DNA of 64,000 bases, taken from the NCBI GenBank assembly GCA_913063285.1, contig CAJXXZ010000001.1:1-64000 (forward strand), written 5' to 3'. Both the position numbers and the translations under genes were made by a program. Under the pieces are notes generated by a model, which saw only the letters and a program-made list of their open reading frames with translations, made no database searches and was not told where the DNA came from. Numbering within the stretch: the first letter of the stretch is position 1; each line of letters starts with the position of its first letter. Source of the stretch: an uncultured bacterium (GTDB lineage Bacteria; Pseudomonadota; Alphaproteobacteria; CAJXXZ01; 1604HC). Of the stretch, positions 61,749 through 64,000 are shown one piece after another.

Positions 61749-62288
61749 ATGATATATTTACATAATATGCCTTTTACTGCAGAAGGATATACACGTAGTA
61801 TTTATCAAAAGGGACGACCGAGATCGAGATCTCTTTATGGCGGAACAAAAGAGTTGCGTAATAAAAAGGAAAAATGTCTTGGAACAGGCAATGTTCATAT
61901 GCCAATGACAATAATTTCAAATCTTCTCTGTTTACATAAAATAAATGATGAACAATATCAAGCAGCTACTTTATATGAAAGTATTGCAGTGCAATCACAA
62001 AATGCCATGTTTATGAATAAAAGTTCATCAATAATAAAATCTATAGAGCAATCTTGTCATAATACAAAAATGTATAGAAATTTGACAATAAAGCAATCTG
62101 CTCAAATAGCTCGTTGGATGAGAATGAGATCAATTGTATACTCCTATAATGCAGAATATGAAAAAATTACATACAAAGTAATTATAGAAAATAAATTACG
62201 CAATGAATTATTAGATACTCCATCGATTACTTTAGAAATTTTAAAAAATACTCTTGATTATATATATACTCATGCCCATATATTTTAA
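61749..62288 (+). CDS. orphan protein (179 aa)
   Basis: Long ORF; no family recognised; start may be internal ATG at MPFTAEGYTRS. Confidence 0.5.
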   Translation: MIYLHNMPFTAEGYTRSIYQKGRPRSRSLYGGTKELRNKKEKCLGTGNVHMPMTIISNLLCLHKINDEQYQAATLYESIAVQSQNAMFMNKSSSIIKSIEQSCHNTKMYRNLTIKQSAQIARWMRMRSIVYSYNAEYEKITYKVIIENKLRNELLDTPSITLEILKNTLDYIYTHAHIF

Positions 62289-62290
62289 AT

Positions 62291-62611
62291 TTATTCACTT
62301 CCTGTTGGCAATGGATATGGAGAGAAAATATTCTGATAATTCGTACCATCCTTAATCTCATTTATAACATGATTTACCCATCGATTCACCTTTTTACGAA
62401 TTACCTCAGGTACCTTACCTTTGTAATTTATAGCTTGATCTTTAAGTTTTTTAATTTTAGTATCAAATTTCTTATCTCCTTTTTTATCACTTAGTTCTGC
62501 TATTTTTAACTGAATCATAGCATTCCAATATTTCATTTCAAAATCATTTTTCTGTTTTGCAACAACATTTTTGCAAAAGAAAAGACAAATACATATTATG
62601 GTCCATCGCAT
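62291..62611 (-). CDS. orphan small secreted protein
   Basis: MRWTIICICLFFCKNVVAKQ signal peptide; Lys-rich. Confidence 0.55.
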   Translation of the reverse strand: MRWTIICICLFFCKNVVAKQKNDFEMKYWNAMIQLKIAELSDKKGDKKFDTKIKKLKDQAINYKGKVPEVIRKKVNRWVNHVINEIKDGTNYQNIFSPYPLPTGSE

Positions 62612-62800
62612 GATTTATTTTCACATGATAGAATTGTAAAATCGTAAATTATTTTTAGTTTTAACTAAAATAAATATATATTAATACATGCTTAAAAACT
62701 TAATTATATGATCAGATATTATATCTAATATTCACTATGTATTACATAGGGCTAAAAAATTATTTTATATAAATATTTCTACCACTAAACTAAACTTAAA

Positions 62801-64000
62801 TTAACGTAATCCTAAAGGACTAGCAATAGCCTTTGGTTTAGCTGGTGGTACAGTCTCAATACATAAACCACATGATACTCTAAAAGTACTAGGATTAACT
62901 TCAAGTTGAGTAATAATCTTGTCAAAATTTTCCTTAAGATCTTTGGCAACATCAGCAAATTTTCCATGACAGTAACTTACTTCTAATAACAATCCCGTTC
63001 TAACTGAATCTCGTGATGAAATATTTAAATATCCTCCAAAACCAACTTCATAAGTAGGAAATGTACCACTATATATGTCATAAGCTGTGAATTCACTCTT
63101 AGATGGAATAGATAATTGTGCTTTAGCATTTATTCTATAAAAGTTAAAACCAGCCCAGCCATAAAAAGTAAACCATTTATTAGCATCATGTGAAAATATA
63201 GGACATAAAGAAAAATGCCAATTATCACCGCAGTCAATATACATGGAGGTTGTTGTGATATCATCAGCATCATCCTTCAATAGCGGTATTAATGTTTGAC
63301 CAAGGCCTATTCGCAAACCGAAAGAAAATCCATTAGCGATTTCATGTAATATATCCGCAGATCCTTCAATATTTGTATCTATGTATATCTTTCCAATGGA
63401 AATTTTATCAACATAAGAGGCTGGAGTGGGCAAATAAGTTCTGAATAAATTATAAAAATATTTAACATCTGAAAGATCTTGAATATTATACATATTTTTC
63501 ATATCTTTAATTTCATATTCATCAGTAAGTTTCGCAAATTTAGGAAGAGATTCACTTCCTACATTTATTGAATTAATAGAAAACATTAGAACTCCCTCAA
63601 GATAAACATCATTACCTTCAAGAGGTGGCATTTTGTCCTTATGCTTATTAAGTGAATTTTCAATTTGTATTTTATCATGAGTTTCATTTTGTTCCTCTGC
63701 AATGTAATAACGCTGATAACGTTCTATAGTACTCTTTCTATCTTTTTCTTTAAAGAATTTTACTACACTTTGTCCAAATGATTTATACTTCATAATGTTT
63801 TCATGCTTTTTATATGAAGTTTCAGGCTGTAGAAAGAGAAATGCAGGTCTATCTCTATTACTATGAGTAGAGGATGATAACTCAGGTGTTGGAAGTAGAG
63901 TAATATTATATTCATTCATTGACCTCTGAAGCATCTCTCTTAGATTTATTTTACCTTTATATGGTTTAGGTAAATTATATGTAGGCTTTAGAGCAAATCT
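62801..64000 (-). CDS. putative outer-membrane beta-barrel-like protein, truncated by window edge
   Basis: Reading frame stays open from ATG 63934 to 64000 (RFALKPTYNLPKPYKGKINLRE), so the gene probably starts outside; amphipathic Gly/aromatic C-terminal strands. Confidence 0.55.
   Translation of the reverse strand, partial: RFALKPTYNLPKPYKGKINLREMLQRSMNEYNITLLPTPELSSSTHSNRDRPAFLFLQPETSYKKHENIMKYKSFGQSVVKFFKEKDRKSTIERYQRYYIAEEQNETHDKIQIENSLNKHKDKMPPLEGNDVYLEGVLMFSINSINVGSESLPKFAKLTDEYEIKDMKNMYNIQDLSDVKYFYNLFRTYLPTPASYVDKISIGKIYIDTNIEGSADILHEIANGFSFGLRIGLGQTLIPLLKDDADDITTTSMYIDCGDNWHFSLCPIFSHDANKWFTFYGWAGFNFYRINAKAQLSIPSKSEFTAYDIYSGTFPTYEVGFGGYLNISSRDSVRTGLLLEVSYCHGKFADVAKDLKENFDKIITQLEVNPSTFRVSCGLCIETVPPAKPKAIASPLGLR

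Overview
AT-rich 64 kb bacterial window. Gene content (dapF, asd, murA, rodA, bamE-like lipoprotein, mitofilin-like ORF + hemY, vgrG) and the many lineage-specific secreted/membrane proteins suggest a genome-reduced, host-associated alphaproteobacterium, possibly Holosporales/Rickettsiales-like (inference only; no database was searched). Housekeeping genes (dapF, dcd, tadA, tmk, murA, hinT, asd, polA-type 5'-3' exonuclease, hemY, rpsB-tsf, rpiB, ruvC, tsaD, rodA, pheS, six tRNAs) alternate with blocks of orphan paralogous proteins. The main unexplained structures are: (1) a six-member family of signal-peptide helical proteins (2.8-12.5 kb) with near-consensus sigma70 promoters placed 5-8 nt from the start codon, which implies leaderless mRNAs, and with several members decaying; (2) three very large tail-anchored proteins (43.7-55.9 kb) built from a duplicated ~320-aa module; (3) recurrent degraded tandem copies of gene 3' ends lying just downstream of genes (tsaD, polA-exo, the 577-aa gene, the 178-aa gene, the helical family), including a vgrG 3'-end relic fused to a polA 3'-end relic 6 kb from the intact vgrG; (4) a vgrG divergent from an orphan gene, next to a 2.4 kb non-coding region of decayed repeats; (5) secreted/membrane proteins with heptad or 11-mer amphipathic repeats; (6) tRNAs with a recurrent G1-U72 terminal pair. 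No CRISPR array, rRNA operon or intact transposase was recognised.
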